Counted from the stretch's first letter, positions 52,259-62,300 are shown. The stretch is 64,000 nt of DNA from Acidobacteriota bacterium (GCA_039030395.1 JBCCEF010000011.1:62001-126000), one strand, 5' to 3'. The notes: generated by a model from the letters alone, not told the origin. Numbers and translations are program-made.

Positions 52259-54652
52259 TCAGCCGCCGGGCGCAGGGGTGGGACCGGGCTCGGGATCCGC
52301 CGGGCTGGGCGTCGGGTCCGCGGGAGTCGGCCCGGGTTCCGGATCGGGTTCCGGCTCCGGCTCCGGCAGCACCAGCGGCTTGATGACGATCGCCTCGGCT
52401 TCTTGGAGCACCGGGTCCATCCGCCGCACCTCGCCGGTGGTGGACATATAGGTGACCGTGTAGGTGTACTGCTTCGGTCCACCGTCGGCGCCGCTCACCC
52501 GCCATACCTCGGGATCCTTGTTGTCGGCGCTGAAGACGAAACTGTCGGTCTCGGCGACGTCGTTGGCCGGATCCTCGTAGGCCAGGTCCACCTGCACTAC
52601 CTTGGCCTCGTCCGGATAGGTCAGGAGCATCGGGTAGAGGTTCACCTCCAGGGTGTACTTTTCGCCCACCGCGATGAAGCCCGGTTGCCCCGGCAGCCAT
52701 TCGTCCGGGGTTTCCGGGAAGTTCTTGATCACCCCGTCGCGGTAGATGATGGCGTAGCGGTATTCGTAGTCCCGCAACTCGCGATTGCGCAGCGGAACCT
52801 GCCAGGTGAGCTGCTGCTGGTCCGCCGTGAACAGGAGCTGCCCTTCCTCCGTGTAGGCGTTGGCCTCGTCCTGGTAGCGCAGCGACACGGCCACCTGGGC
52901 GATGGAGTCAACCTCCTGGCCGAACTGGCCGCTGCACACCACCGCGACATCGAGCATGTCCGGAATCGGCGCGTCCACCCGCACTCGGCTGGAGTTGGAG
53001 GGGGTCCAGTTGCCTTCCAGGATGTCGCCGTCGGCGGTGCGCCAGTCGACCTTGTACTCCCAGGTGTTGTCCCACTCCTCGTGGATCACTTCGGTCCACA
53101 CGGAGCCTTCGTTGTCCTGGTCGAAGAGGAAACTCTGCTCCACGGTCTCGCCCAAGGCGTCCGAGTGATACCGGCAACTGACCTTGGCCTGCGGGAACTT
53201 TTCGAGATCCACCAGGCCTAGGCCGAGATCCACTTCGAGCATTCCGAGCTGGCCGACATCGATGACCAAGAAGTCGTCGCGGACGTCGCTCTGGTCGAAG
53301 GTGTAGCTCTTGTCGGAGTCTTCGTAGTGCACCGTCGCGGACCAGTCGTAGGTCACGTCCCGCAGCCGGTTGGCGAAGGTGAGGAAAGTTTGGATCTGCG
53401 CACCGTCGGTGAAGTTGAAGGACTTGTCGATCTCTTCGAAACCACCGCCGCCCACCCGCTGGCGCCGGTAGTGGACCGTCACCGTGACCGAATGGACCGG
53501 CAAGTTGGTGAAATCCGCATTCACCCGGATCGGTACCTTGAGGAAGGTGAAGAAGTCCGTTCTTAGATCGACGAAGGCCACCATCTCGTCGAGGTCACCG
53601 CGCTGGAAGACGTTCTCCAGATTGGCCGAGGGGGTGTAGCCCTGAACCAGCACCATCTTGCGATCCACCTGGAAGTTGAAGTTGCTCGAATAGTCCTGCT
53701 TGAACGACTCCAACCACTGGCGGTCCAGCTCCTCCGGCGGCGGTGAGGCTTCGAGCGCCTTGTCCAATTCCCGGGCGAGCATGTCGAGGCCGAACTTCTC
53801 GAGGGCCAGGATGGTCTCCTCCTCCACCTCCGAGCTGCCGGGAGTGACCTCCACGCCGGCGTCTTTGCTGCGCTCCAGCTCCTCCACCACGCTGGTCACC
53901 TTGTCGATCCGGCCACGGCTCCGGCTCAAGGAGAGATAGCCGCCCCATTCGTCGACCTTTTCGTGATGTAGGGTTTGGGTCAGTTCGTAGGACGACTCCA
54001 TATCGCACCACACGCGCATGGTCACACCCATCAGGCGGTGTTCGAACTCGAGGTCGTACTGGACGTTGATCGGTAGCGTGCGGAGCTGGTCGAGTTGCGA
54101 CATCAGCGCGGCGCCGGCCTGGGTGAGCTTGACCATCACCGCCTTGCGGTTGCCGCCGACACCGGCCACCTTGCCGGCGCCCACCACGCTTTCGACGAAC
54201 TCGCGATCCTCACCGGTGTCGTCGCCCTGCTCGCCGGCCACCGCCACCGCCACCGTGCCTTCGAGGAAGGGCACGTAGGTGAGGTCGATCTCTATATCGC
54301 CAGCGGCCCCCAGGGCATCGCCCAAGGCCATCGACTTCACCCGGCTCTTGATCTGCTGGAAGGTCTGCTGCGGCACTCCGAGGTCCACGGTGAATGTGAG
54401 GATGCCGCCACCGACGTCCTCGGCGGTGTCCTCGACCGTCAGGCGATCTTCGTCGTGCCGATAGACGACCATCGAGAAGATCGGATTGCCGTCCGGATCC
54501 AGCGCGATGCGCGGTTCCGGCGGCAGCATGTAAAACTGCCAGCGCCGCCGCTCGTTGCGGCGCAGCGGGCCGGTTTTGTTGGCATCGTCCCGATAGATCG
54601 TGTAGGACTGGTTGCCGAGGGCGACGGTCATAGGATTGGTCATCGTCAGCAT
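52259..54652 (-). CDS. paralog I: large beta-rich protein of the same family with Pro/Glu tail
   Basis: 797 aa, first gene of the I-H-G-F operon (GAGG before the ATG at 54650-54652). Shared blocks: IYRDDANKTGPL then FYMLPPEPRIALDPDGNP (19-57), GGGILTFTVDL (81-91), YDLEFEHRLMGVTMRVWCD (199-217). The latter groups it with A and B. Modules include VAVSLRYQDEANAYTEEGQL and LAYEDPANDVAETDSFVF. The last 35 residues are a Pro/Glu/Asp/Gly low-complexity tail (PEPEPEPDPEPGPTPADP) absent from most siblings. No signal peptide. Confidence 0.86.
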   Translation of the reverse strand: MLTMTNPMTVALGNQSYTIYRDDANKTGPLRRNERRRWQFYMLPPEPRIALDPDGNPIFSMVVYRHDEDRLTVEDTAEDVGGGILTFTVDLGVPQQTFQQIKSRVKSMALGDALGAAGDIEIDLTYVPFLEGTVAVAVAGEQGDDTGEDREFVESVVGAGKVAGVGGNRKAVMVKLTQAGAALMSQLDQLRTLPINVQYDLEFEHRLMGVTMRVWCDMESSYELTQTLHHEKVDEWGGYLSLSRSRGRIDKVTSVVEELERSKDAGVEVTPGSSEVEEETILALEKFGLDMLARELDKALEASPPPEELDRQWLESFKQDYSSNFNFQVDRKMVLVQGYTPSANLENVFQRGDLDEMVAFVDLRTDFFTFLKVPIRVNADFTNLPVHSVTVTVHYRRQRVGGGGFEEIDKSFNFTDGAQIQTFLTFANRLRDVTYDWSATVHYEDSDKSYTFDQSDVRDDFLVIDVGQLGMLEVDLGLGLVDLEKFPQAKVSCRYHSDALGETVEQSFLFDQDNEGSVWTEVIHEEWDNTWEYKVDWRTADGDILEGNWTPSNSSRVRVDAPIPDMLDVAVVCSGQFGQEVDSIAQVAVSLRYQDEANAYTEEGQLLFTADQQQLTWQVPLRNRELRDYEYRYAIIYRDGVIKNFPETPDEWLPGQPGFIAVGEKYTLEVNLYPMLLTYPDEAKVVQVDLAYEDPANDVAETDSFVFSADNKDPEVWRVSGADGGPKQYTYTVTYMSTTGEVRRMDPVLQEAEAIVIKPLVLPEPEPEPDPEPGPTPADPTPSPADPEPGPTPAPGG

Positions 54653-54680
54653 GATCGAACCTCAGGTGGTTTCGTAAAGG

Positions 54681-54714
54681 TTTCTCGGCGGCTTCCGATC
54701 CTCGTCGGGAGAAA
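54681..54714. promoter_or_regulatory. inverted TTTCTC / GAGAAA half-sites in the I/J divergent region
   Basis: TTTCTC (54681-54686) and GAGAAA (54709-54714) lie in the 88-bp region between the divergent starts of I and J. The same two six-mers make up the palindrome between A and B (32480-32493), there in the opposite order. Six-mers recur by chance, so the link is tentative. Confidence 0.2.
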
Positions 54715-54740
54715 AGGGCTCGGGAAGAAGGCCTTGCACC

Positions 54741-55526
54741 ATGAATGGCGACTCATTCGATTCGTTGTTACAGACCATCACCTGGCGAAGCCCGCCGGAC
54801 TCCGTGAACTTCGTCGAAGCTTGCCGGCGGGCCCGCCGAGCCGGCGGCCGACCCTTCGAGGTGCTGGTCGGGGCGCCGAATACCGCCCACGGCGTGCGCA
54901 TGACCTTTGAATCGGGGGTGGATTCCGCAGCGCTGAACGCGGCCTTTGAGCTGCAAGACCACCCCTGGGGACTGCCGACCTGGATCGGCCTGCGCTGGTC
55001 CGCCACCGGCGGCCTGCAGGCGAAGCCTTACCACCGGCTCCCTCCGGTGAAAAGCATCGACCTTCCGCCCGTGCCGGCGGGCGCGCCGGTCGGCCTCAAA
55101 CCGGTGATGGCCGCGCGCTGGAAGGACCGAATCGAGCTCTACGCCCGCTGGCGGCAAGCCGGCCCGTGGTCCGCCTTCGTCGCCCCCTGCGCCGCCTTGA
55201 TCGATGCCCCGCCGCCCGCCGTGACGCCGCGGCCGCGGCCCGCCGAACTCGGGTTCTGGGTCAGCTTCGGGTGGCGCGGCGGCGACCTCGTGGCGGTCAC
55301 CGTCGGCGCCGATTCGCGCTGCTGGGGGAACGACGACGCGGTCTCCGAAAGCTGGTCGGGGGGGCTCGCCACACCGGACCTCGAGGCCTACCAACGGCAC
55401 CTGGCGGCGGTGCGCGCCCTCGGTCCGCGACCCAACGGCGGTTGGCACGGAATGCTGGCCTGGAAGCTCTCGCCCAGCGGCACCGAACAGCGGGTCGTCT
55501 CCCTGCGGTTGCCGGCACCGGCGTAA
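54741..55526 (+). CDS. unrecognised 261-aa protein of the paralog locus (J)
   Basis: Does not carry the FRD/LPxxP signature. It begins with a helix segment (FVEACRRARRAGGRPFEVLV), followed by strand-like pieces (AHGVRMTFESGVDSAALNAA, IELYARWRQAGPWSAFV, LGFWVSFGWRGGDLVAVTVG) and several Trp residues, and ends WKLSPSGTEQRVVSLRLPAP. It has no signal peptide, metal site or catalytic triad that I can see. It is transcribed with paralog K (34-bp gap) and away from paralog I, so a role together with the paralogs is likely. A partner or assembly protein is one guess. Confidence 0.72.
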   Translation: MNGDSFDSLLQTITWRSPPDSVNFVEACRRARRAGGRPFEVLVGAPNTAHGVRMTFESGVDSAALNAAFELQDHPWGLPTWIGLRWSATGGLQAKPYHRLPPVKSIDLPPVPAGAPVGLKPVMAARWKDRIELYARWRQAGPWSAFVAPCAALIDAPPPAVTPRPRPAELGFWVSFGWRGGDLVAVTVGADSRCWGNDDAVSESWSGGLATPDLEAYQRHLAAVRALGPRPNGGWHGMLAWKLSPSGTEQRVVSLRLPAPA

Positions 55527-55560
55527 CGCCCGGCGCCGGTGGCGCGCCGGAGGAGTCGAT

Positions 55561-57711
55561 ATGTTGCTCCTGGACTCTCCCGTCGAGGCCGCCGGCCTCT
55601 CTTTCTTCCGCGACCACGCCGACCCCGCCACCTTTCACCTGCTGCCGGGTACGCCCCGCGTCACCGAAGGTCCCGGCGGCGGCATTGAACTGCTGCGCTA
55701 CCGCGGCACCGCCGACGAGGACGAAGCCCGCGGCGGTTTCCTGCGCTTGGCAGTGGATCTCGAACCGCCAGAGGAGCAGGTCGCCGACGCCCGCGACGAG
55801 ATCGCCGAGCGGTTCGAAGTTGAACCGAACATCGTGCCGGTGGTGTTCGACCGCGGCGGCGTGCGGTTGGTGATATTGGGAACGGAGAGTCCGGCAGAGG
55901 CGGTGGACACGGCGGCGACCGAATCCGGCGAAGGCGACGCCGAGAACGGGTCCACACCGGCAGGGCGGTTCGTCGAACAGGTCCTGGGCAGCGCGGCACC
56001 GTCCCTCTTCCACCACCAGCACGCCATCTTCTCGGCCCCCTTGACGGCAGACGGCGCGGTTCTCGCGGAGGCCGCTCTGGACGGCACGGCGACGCCGCTG
56101 CTGGTGATCTACGACCTCACCTTTTCCGGGCTGGCCCAGGCCCGCGGCCTGCGCGCCGAAGTGGACTACCGCATGGCCTACGACTACCTGCGCACCCGCC
56201 TGGCGGCGGACACCCTGTACCTACGCGCCGATCTCGATCGCGAAGCCGAAGCGCTGGCCCGCGAGGGCCACATCCGCATCGAGGACGTGGACTACACCGG
56301 CAGCGACCCGACGGTGCTGGCGGAGCGCGAGGAGGAGATTCGCAAGACCCTGCTGGAGCTGTCGGAGATGCTGTTCTTCCAGCCGGCGGCCGCGCCAGCA
56401 CAGGCAGAGACCGATTCCGGCGAAGGCCCATCGTCTACCCGGCGCGACTCCATCGCCCGAGGCGCCTTTGTGCTGCGAGCGTTCTCCCAGGAAGACGAAC
56501 AAACCTTGACCTACGACCTGCGGGAAACCTCCGTGCAGGCCCGGAGGATCGCTCCCCAGGGCGCCGTGTCGCTAGCGAATTCCGCAACCGACTGGCTGCG
56601 CGAAGTAGACCTCCTAGATCCGGCCGCAGCGCACCAGGGTTTCGAAGCCTTCAGCCTGCCGGGCGCCGATTGGAGCGGGGTGGACCGAGTGCAACTCGAC
56701 CTTCGGGTAGGCGACGAAAGGCGCACCCTGGTGCTGTCGCAGGACGAACCCAGGGCGGCCACCGTGCTGCCCGCCGGCGAGGTCGAGGTGAAACGCCGGA
56801 CCCTCGCCCGGCCGGCATCGGACGACCTCGGTGAACCGCCGGCGGACACGGAGTTCGCCCCGGCGCCGACGCGCGCCCTGTTGGTCGAACCGGAAGTCGC
56901 CGCTCAACGGCGCCGCCTACGCATCGCCCTCGGGCCCACCGTGCTCGATCGCGCCGAGCGCTTCGAAGGCCGTCTGTCGGACGGCAGCCGCTCGCTATCC
57001 CTCCTGCTCGACGCAGAGCGGCGGGAGGTCGCCGTCGCCGTGTGGGGTCGTACCGCCGTTGATCTCACCGGAACCCTGGCCCTGAAGGACGGCGGTGAGG
57101 TTACCGTGGAGGGCCACATCGGTCCGGAGCAGCGTCACCTGCTGATCCAACCGCCGGAGATCCTCGAACGGAGGGTGCGCATCGTTCTGGCGGATCCGCT
57201 CGAACGGTTGCGTAGCGCCTTCGTGGAATTGGAGACCCTGGACGGCGGCGAAGCCTCGCGCACCGGCGTCGACCTCACCGCCGAGCAGCCCACGGCCTTC
57301 TGGTCGGTCCCCCCGGCGGCGGACTTCGCCCGCGGCTACCGCTACCGCCTGCGCACCACCGCCAGGAACGCCGAGGTGCTGCAGGGCGAGTGGCTGCCGG
57401 CGGCCGGCCCCTTGCTGGTGGTGGGCGACACGCATCTCCGGCTGCTCAAGGTGAAGGTCGTCCTGCTGCCCACCGACGGTCTCGCCGGCGCCAACCTCCG
57501 CCTCACTTCCCTCGAGCCACCGGACGGCATCTCCCCCACCGTGGAGCACTTCCTGGAAGCCGGCAAAGCACCGGTCGAGATGCGCATTCCGTTCCGCGGT
57601 GACGCCCAGGAAACCCGCTACCGGATGGCCGGGGAGCTGTTCTTCACGACCGAGGTGAGGGCCTTGACGGAGCGCGAGCTGACGGATGAAGTGCTCGTGC
57701 TTCCAGCCTGA
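55561..57711 (+). CDS. paralog K: large beta-rich protein of the same family
   Basis: 716 aa, ATG after GGAGGAG. Shared blocks: SFFRDHADPATFHLLPGTPR (14-33), GGFLRLAVDL (58-67), VLGSAAPSLFHHQHAIFSAP (141-160), YDLTFSGLAQARGLRAEVDY (184-203). The C-terminal half carries degenerate modules (VKVVLLPTDGLAGANLRLTS and similar) and ends DEVLVLPA. The smallest full member. A Ser/Glu/Gly acidic linker lies near 118-135. No signal peptide. Convergent with the THI5-like gene 51 bp away. Confidence 0.86.
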   Translation: MLLLDSPVEAAGLSFFRDHADPATFHLLPGTPRVTEGPGGGIELLRYRGTADEDEARGGFLRLAVDLEPPEEQVADARDEIAERFEVEPNIVPVVFDRGGVRLVILGTESPAEAVDTAATESGEGDAENGSTPAGRFVEQVLGSAAPSLFHHQHAIFSAPLTADGAVLAEAALDGTATPLLVIYDLTFSGLAQARGLRAEVDYRMAYDYLRTRLAADTLYLRADLDREAEALAREGHIRIEDVDYTGSDPTVLAEREEEIRKTLLELSEMLFFQPAAAPAQAETDSGEGPSSTRRDSIARGAFVLRAFSQEDEQTLTYDLRETSVQARRIAPQGAVSLANSATDWLREVDLLDPAAAHQGFEAFSLPGADWSGVDRVQLDLRVGDERRTLVLSQDEPRAATVLPAGEVEVKRRTLARPASDDLGEPPADTEFAPAPTRALLVEPEVAAQRRRLRIALGPTVLDRAERFEGRLSDGSRSLSLLLDAERREVAVAVWGRTAVDLTGTLALKDGGEVTVEGHIGPEQRHLLIQPPEILERRVRIVLADPLERLRSAFVELETLDGGEASRTGVDLTAEQPTAFWSVPPAADFARGYRYRLRTTARNAEVLQGEWLPAAGPLLVVGDTHLRLLKVKVVLLPTDGLAGANLRLTSLEPPDGISPTVEHFLEAGKAPVEMRIPFRGDAQETRYRMAGELFFTTEVRALTERELTDEVLVLPA

Positions 57712-57762
57712 TCGCCCTCTCCCAGCCAGCCGACTGGAGCACCTCGCCACAGCGCCCCGCCC

Positions 57763-58662
57763 TCACACCACCAGTTCGTTGGTCCAGTAGACGAGTCGAT
57801 CCGGCGCTTCGTCGCACTGGCCGGTCGCCACCAGCCAATCGCCGAGGCGATGGTAGTAATCGTGACTCATCGACAGGTCGTGGGTGAAGCATCCGACCGT
57901 GGCGTCGAAGATCGCCGCGCCCAGCTCGTCCTTCGAGTAGGCGCCGGTGGTCCGCCGGTCGTAGATCTCCAGCGCTTCAGCCGGCTGCTGATGGACGAAG
58001 TCGATACCCCGCCGAATCAGACGAACCACGTTCTCGAGCAGCGGTCGACGCTCCGCCATCACCTCTTCGCTGGTGATCAGGATGAGCTGGCAAAAATCCG
58101 GCACGCCCCAATCCTTCAGCGCGAAGAAGCCGGGATTCGCGCCGCGCCCGCGGGCTTCGATGACCTCGAAGTTGTAGAAGATCAGGGTCGCCACATCGGC
58201 CTTGCCTTCGAGCAGCGCGTCGGTGTGAAGAAAACCGTTGTTGACCGGTGTGAAGTCCGCCGGATCGCAAGTTCCGCCGTCCGCCTCGATCATCGTTCTG
58301 ACAATGGCCGGCCCACCGGGACCCGGAGCGCCGGGATACTGGATGCGCTTGCCGGCCATGTCCCGCGGCCGCTCTACCCCTGAGCCTTCGAGGTACATCA
58401 CCCCGCCGTTGGTGTGGAGGAAGCGCGCAAAACCCACCACCTTGTCGCCCTTGGCGCGATCCTGCACCAGGTGAATGGGCTCCGTGATCGCCACCTCCAT
58501 CCGCCCGGCCTCGATCTCCTCCATGGCATCGAAGTGCTTCTCCGGCTCCACCAGCTCCAGTTCGATCCCCGCTTCGCGAAACCACCCCTTCTCTTCTGCC
58601 ACCAGCAGCGGTAGGTGATCCGGATTGAGAAACCACTCCAACCCCAAACGCAGTTTTTCCAC
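57763..58662 (-). CDS. leaderless NMT1/THI5-like protein
   Basis: 299 aa from a GTG at 58660-58662 with AGGGGA upstream; the longer frame to 58860 has no support. The start LRLGLEWFLNPDHLPLLVAE followed by KGWFREAGIELELVEPEKH aligns in pattern with periplasmic-binding-like THI5/NMT1 proteins. EVAITEPIHLVQDRAKG places a His where the substrate-donating His of yeast Thi5 lies. A Cys-rich CCCFC motif as in Thi5 is absent (VPDFCQLILI instead). Without a signal peptide, a cytosolic enzyme or sensor is as likely as a transport protein. No thiamin genes are adjacent, and no TPP riboswitch is visible upstream. Confidence 0.8.
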   Translation of the reverse strand: MEKLRLGLEWFLNPDHLPLLVAEEKGWFREAGIELELVEPEKHFDAMEEIEAGRMEVAITEPIHLVQDRAKGDKVVGFARFLHTNGGVMYLEGSGVERPRDMAGKRIQYPGAPGPGGPAIVRTMIEADGGTCDPADFTPVNNGFLHTDALLEGKADVATLIFYNFEVIEARGRGANPGFFALKDWGVPDFCQLILITSEEVMAERRPLLENVVRLIRRGIDFVHQQPAEALEIYDRRTTGAYSKDELGAAIFDATVGCFTHDLSMSHDYYHRLGDWLVATGQCDEAPDRLVYWTNELVV

Positions 58663-58864
58663 GATGTATCGTCCCCTCTCAAGGCTCCCCCTGGACGCCA
58701 GAGAGCCACGTAATTTCTGAGTTTCTGGCCCGCCATTGGGCACAGGCGAGGATACCCCGTTCTCGGTGAATACCCGAGACGTCGGCGTGGGGTGGTGGGA
58801 GGTTCGTGAGGGTCGGTTCAGGGCTTGGTCGTCGGGGACCGGGCGGCCTTCGAGTCCCAAGCCT

Positions 58865-59242
58865 CTACCTCAGGTAAGAACTCCCCATCAAGGAAACGCT
58901 CTTCACATCGTCCCGCGCCGTCAACCGGCCGAGGGCCGCGCGGTCCACCCGGCCGAGGACCAGGTCACCAAGACGAGCCAGACCGAAGGTTGCGAGGTCA
59001 TGAGCGCTGGGGATCGGACCGTGGAAACTCACCGTCACCTCAAAGGGTCCGGCATCCGCCTCCGGACCGGCGTCTCCGAGGGCTTCGCCGAGACGCGAAT
59101 CGAGTTTGGCGTGCTGGCCCGGGGTGAGGGTGACGGCGCCTTCGGGCGCGGCGGCTTCGTTGGCGGTGGTCGCTTCGGCGCCTTGCTCGTCGGCGGGGCG
59201 CTCTTCGGCGGGTCGGTCGGGTGGGGGGCAGTCACCGTTCAT
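58865..59242 (-). CDS. small protein resembling an I9-type peptidase inhibitor/propeptide
   Basis: 125 aa. An acidic Ala/Glu-rich N-terminus precedes a segment FEVTVSFHGPIPSAHDLATF, then VLGRVDRAALGRLTARDDVK and SVSLMGSS. The pattern strand, helix, GxV-x(5)-L-x-x-L, then DDVKSV is like the inhibitor I9 propeptide fold of subtilisins. The similarity is in pattern only. It follows the S8 peptidase by 62 bp on the same strand, which fits a separately encoded inhibitor or folding helper. No signal peptide is visible. Confidence 0.55.
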   Translation of the reverse strand: MNGDCPPPDRPAEERPADEQGAEATTANEAAAPEGAVTLTPGQHAKLDSRLGEALGDAGPEADAGPFEVTVSFHGPIPSAHDLATFGLARLGDLVLGRVDRAALGRLTARDDVKSVSLMGSSYLR

Positions 59243-59304
59243 GGCTCCAGGATACTCCTCTCGCTATGGTCGCTGGTGAGAATGGCTGGCTTGCAGCTTT
59301 CGAG

Positions 59305-62300
59305 TCACGGCTTCAGCTTGTCGGCGTCGATCAAGCCGGCGCCCCAATCGTCGGCGGACGTCGGCAGGTTGGAGGGCATCGGGGTCACCCCGTCGCGCAG
59401 CGTCGTCGGCACCGAGCACTGGGCGAGGCGAGCGCGGATCTGGCTGAGGGTGAGGTTCGGCTCCTCGGCCATCACATTGGCGATCAGGCCGGCGACCACC
59501 GGGCTCGCAACGGAGGTACCTCGTCCGCGCATGGCCAGCGCATTGACCGTGTTCGCATGGCGGCGGCCCGCCTGGGCCTCCTCCACCGCATGCTGCCGCG
59601 AGCGGGCGGCGATCACACTGCAGCCCGGAGCGGTGATCTCGATCCCGGAGTTCGCCGGCTGCTTGCGCAAGGGACCCGGGCTCGAGAAACTGGAAATCGC
59701 GCCCTCGGGATTCGTGTCGGCGAGGCGATGGGCCGCCGGGGCGTTGGGCACCAGCAGCTTGCTGTTACAGGAAGCGACCCCGATCACCCCCGAGGAGTCG
59801 GCCGGCGCACTGACCTGGTGCTGACGATCCCCGGCGCTGACACCGCGGAAGCGCGCGTTCTCCAAACCGGCCCAGGCGTGACACTCGATTGCGCGCGAGG
59901 ACCGGTTATGGAGACCCACCCGCCAGTGGGCGACGGTCAGACCGTTGAGCACCGCAACATCCGCCGCGCTCAAACCCTGCTTGGCACCGGCCTGCACCGT
60001 GGAGTCGCCCAAGGGCACCACGAACCCCTGTTGCCAAGCCGGCGTCGTCGTGCCGCGAATCGTCCAGTCGCGATCCACCAACACCCGGCGATGCCGCGCC
60101 GAGCGAAAGAGAATCGATCCGGCCGGATCGGGCACCAAGGCGAGAGCCGACTGGAAGTGGATGCGAACATTGAAATCCCCGTTCACCGGATCCCGTGGCC
60201 CGAACGAAGTGCCGACATGAATCCCCTGCCCCCAGAAAGTCACCCAGTGAGGCGTGTGATCCACCCGCTGCGTGTAGGTAGGCGTACCCGCCGCCGGAGA
60301 AGCCGGCTGCCGGGTGGTGACCTCCATGGCGAGATGGCGGCGTGAGTCCGGATTCGTCATCCACAGGGTGACCACCTCGTAGTCCGAGCTGTTGCCCGCC
60401 ACGCCGGAGAAGTCGAAGTCGAAGTCCTGCCGAGCCGCGGGAGCGACGCGGCGTTGGATGTGCCCATCATCCTTGCGCTCGTTGCCGCCGGACGCCACGA
60501 TGGCAAATCCCTCGCGCTCCCGACCGTCCACCGCCGATAGGTCCGCCAGCGCCCGGCTCAGCGGGGCGGTGCCGTCGTGCGCATGGTCGCTGAACCCCAG
60601 GCTGATATTCACCACCACCGGCGTTCCTTCGCGGTGGCGCCGCGCCTTTTCCCGGATGTACTGGACCCCGTTGAAGATGTCGAGGTCGTAGACCCTGAGG
60701 TTCGCATCCGCAAAAGGGTTGTTCGGCTGCGGCCGAGGCCGGCCGGCGGCGACCGCCACGATGTTCGCCCGCGGCGCCATGCCCGCCGGTACGGGATCGG
60801 CACCGCCCACCGCTGCGCCGGCAGCGACGCCGGCGACGTAGGTGCCGTGGGAACCGCCGTCACGGGCCTGGGACACGGTGGCGCCGGTGAACTCCGTGCC
60901 GTAGCCGAAATCGCGCTCGTTGAGCACATCGAAGAAGGGTCCGTCGTCGACGTTGAAGCCATCAGCGGGGGTCGGACCGGTGGTGTCGGACTGGTCCCAG
61001 ACACCCAGCACCCGCCCGGCGAAGGCCGGATGCTGGGCGTCGAAACCGCCGTCGACCACTCCGACCACAGCCCCCGCTCCGCCCCGCCGGTCGGCGGGAA
61101 TGCGCGCTTCGAGGGCAGGCAGATTCACCATCGGGCGAACATCGACCAAGCGGGGGAACATCCGCTTCGGCGCCTCCAAGAACTCGACGTCATCGCGAGC
61201 CGCAACTTCGGCCAAACGATCCACCGGCACTCGCAAGGCCCGCGTCGTTCCATCACCCACACCTCCCACGCCCTCCGGTGCCTCGAATCCTGCCGTCACA
61301 CGAGCGAACATCCTCACCCGCGGTTCGTCGCCGCCGGTGGTGAGATCGGAGCGCTGCAGGGCGGCGAGGCGCACCTCGGGTTCCTCGGAGAGTTCCTGCA
61401 GGAATCCGGTGAGGCCAGCATCGACGGACGAGCGCGCCGCCTCCGCCAGGGCGACGCCCTCCCCTTCTTCCGCCTCGAAGCCCACGAAGTCGTAGAAGTC
61501 CCCGGCACCCTCGAAGTCCTTGGGCACCGTGTGGAGAACCCGCACGCCGATCGGCGCTCCATCCTCGCCGAAGCGGAATCCCCAAACCACTTCCCGCATT
61601 CCGCTGCCCGCGGGGGCGCTGGGATCGAGAAAGCGAGCCGGTAGCAGGGAGTAGATGTAGGGCTCATAGCGCCGCAGGCGAGCTTCCACCAGGTTGCGCT
61701 GGCGGTAGGTCTCCGACAGGTCCGCGGGAACGGATCGACCGCTGCCGGACCACCGTGCGTAGTACTCCCCCTCCTCGCTGAAAGTGAAGAAGTGGTGGAG
61801 CGTTTCGCGCAGGCTCGGTACCGATTCCGCCAGTCCAGCAAGGTTCGAAGGCACCTCCAGCCACTCGAAGAGATTGCGGGTGAGAACCGAGCGATCCGGC
61901 AGGGAGGCAATCGCCCGCGCCCAGGAGGACGCCTGTTGACCCCCTTCCGGCGAGCCGTAGAAGTCGAGATTGCTCAACACCCGCTCGATCTCTACGGCGG
62001 AGTCGTGGCGGATGTCGGCCAGGTCTCGTAGCCAGAACAGAAAGACCTGGGGGGAGTGGTCGGCGACGGAGGCCTCACCCACCGCTGGAATGCCGTCGAG
62101 CCCGACCGCCAGCTCCGGGCCAACCCGGAGGCAAAAGCGCGGTGTGCGTTCTTCGCCGCCGAGCACCGCCACCGGCGAGCCGGCGTAGCGACCGTAGCGA
62201 CCCAACCGCACCTTGGCCCGATCCCCAGCGGTCCGCAGCACGGATCGCTGGGAATGGCTCAGTACGCTGCCGAAAAAGAACTCCAGTGCGGCGTCGAGAC

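Noticed and set aside
30063-57711. Phage tail or contractile injection system
   Set aside because: No sheath, tube, baseplate, spike or AAA ATPase gene is visible, so the large paralogs cannot be assigned to such a system from this window.
58663-58864. TPP riboswitch before the Thi5-like gene
   Set aside because: No conserved CUGAGA or related thi-box elements on the minus strand.
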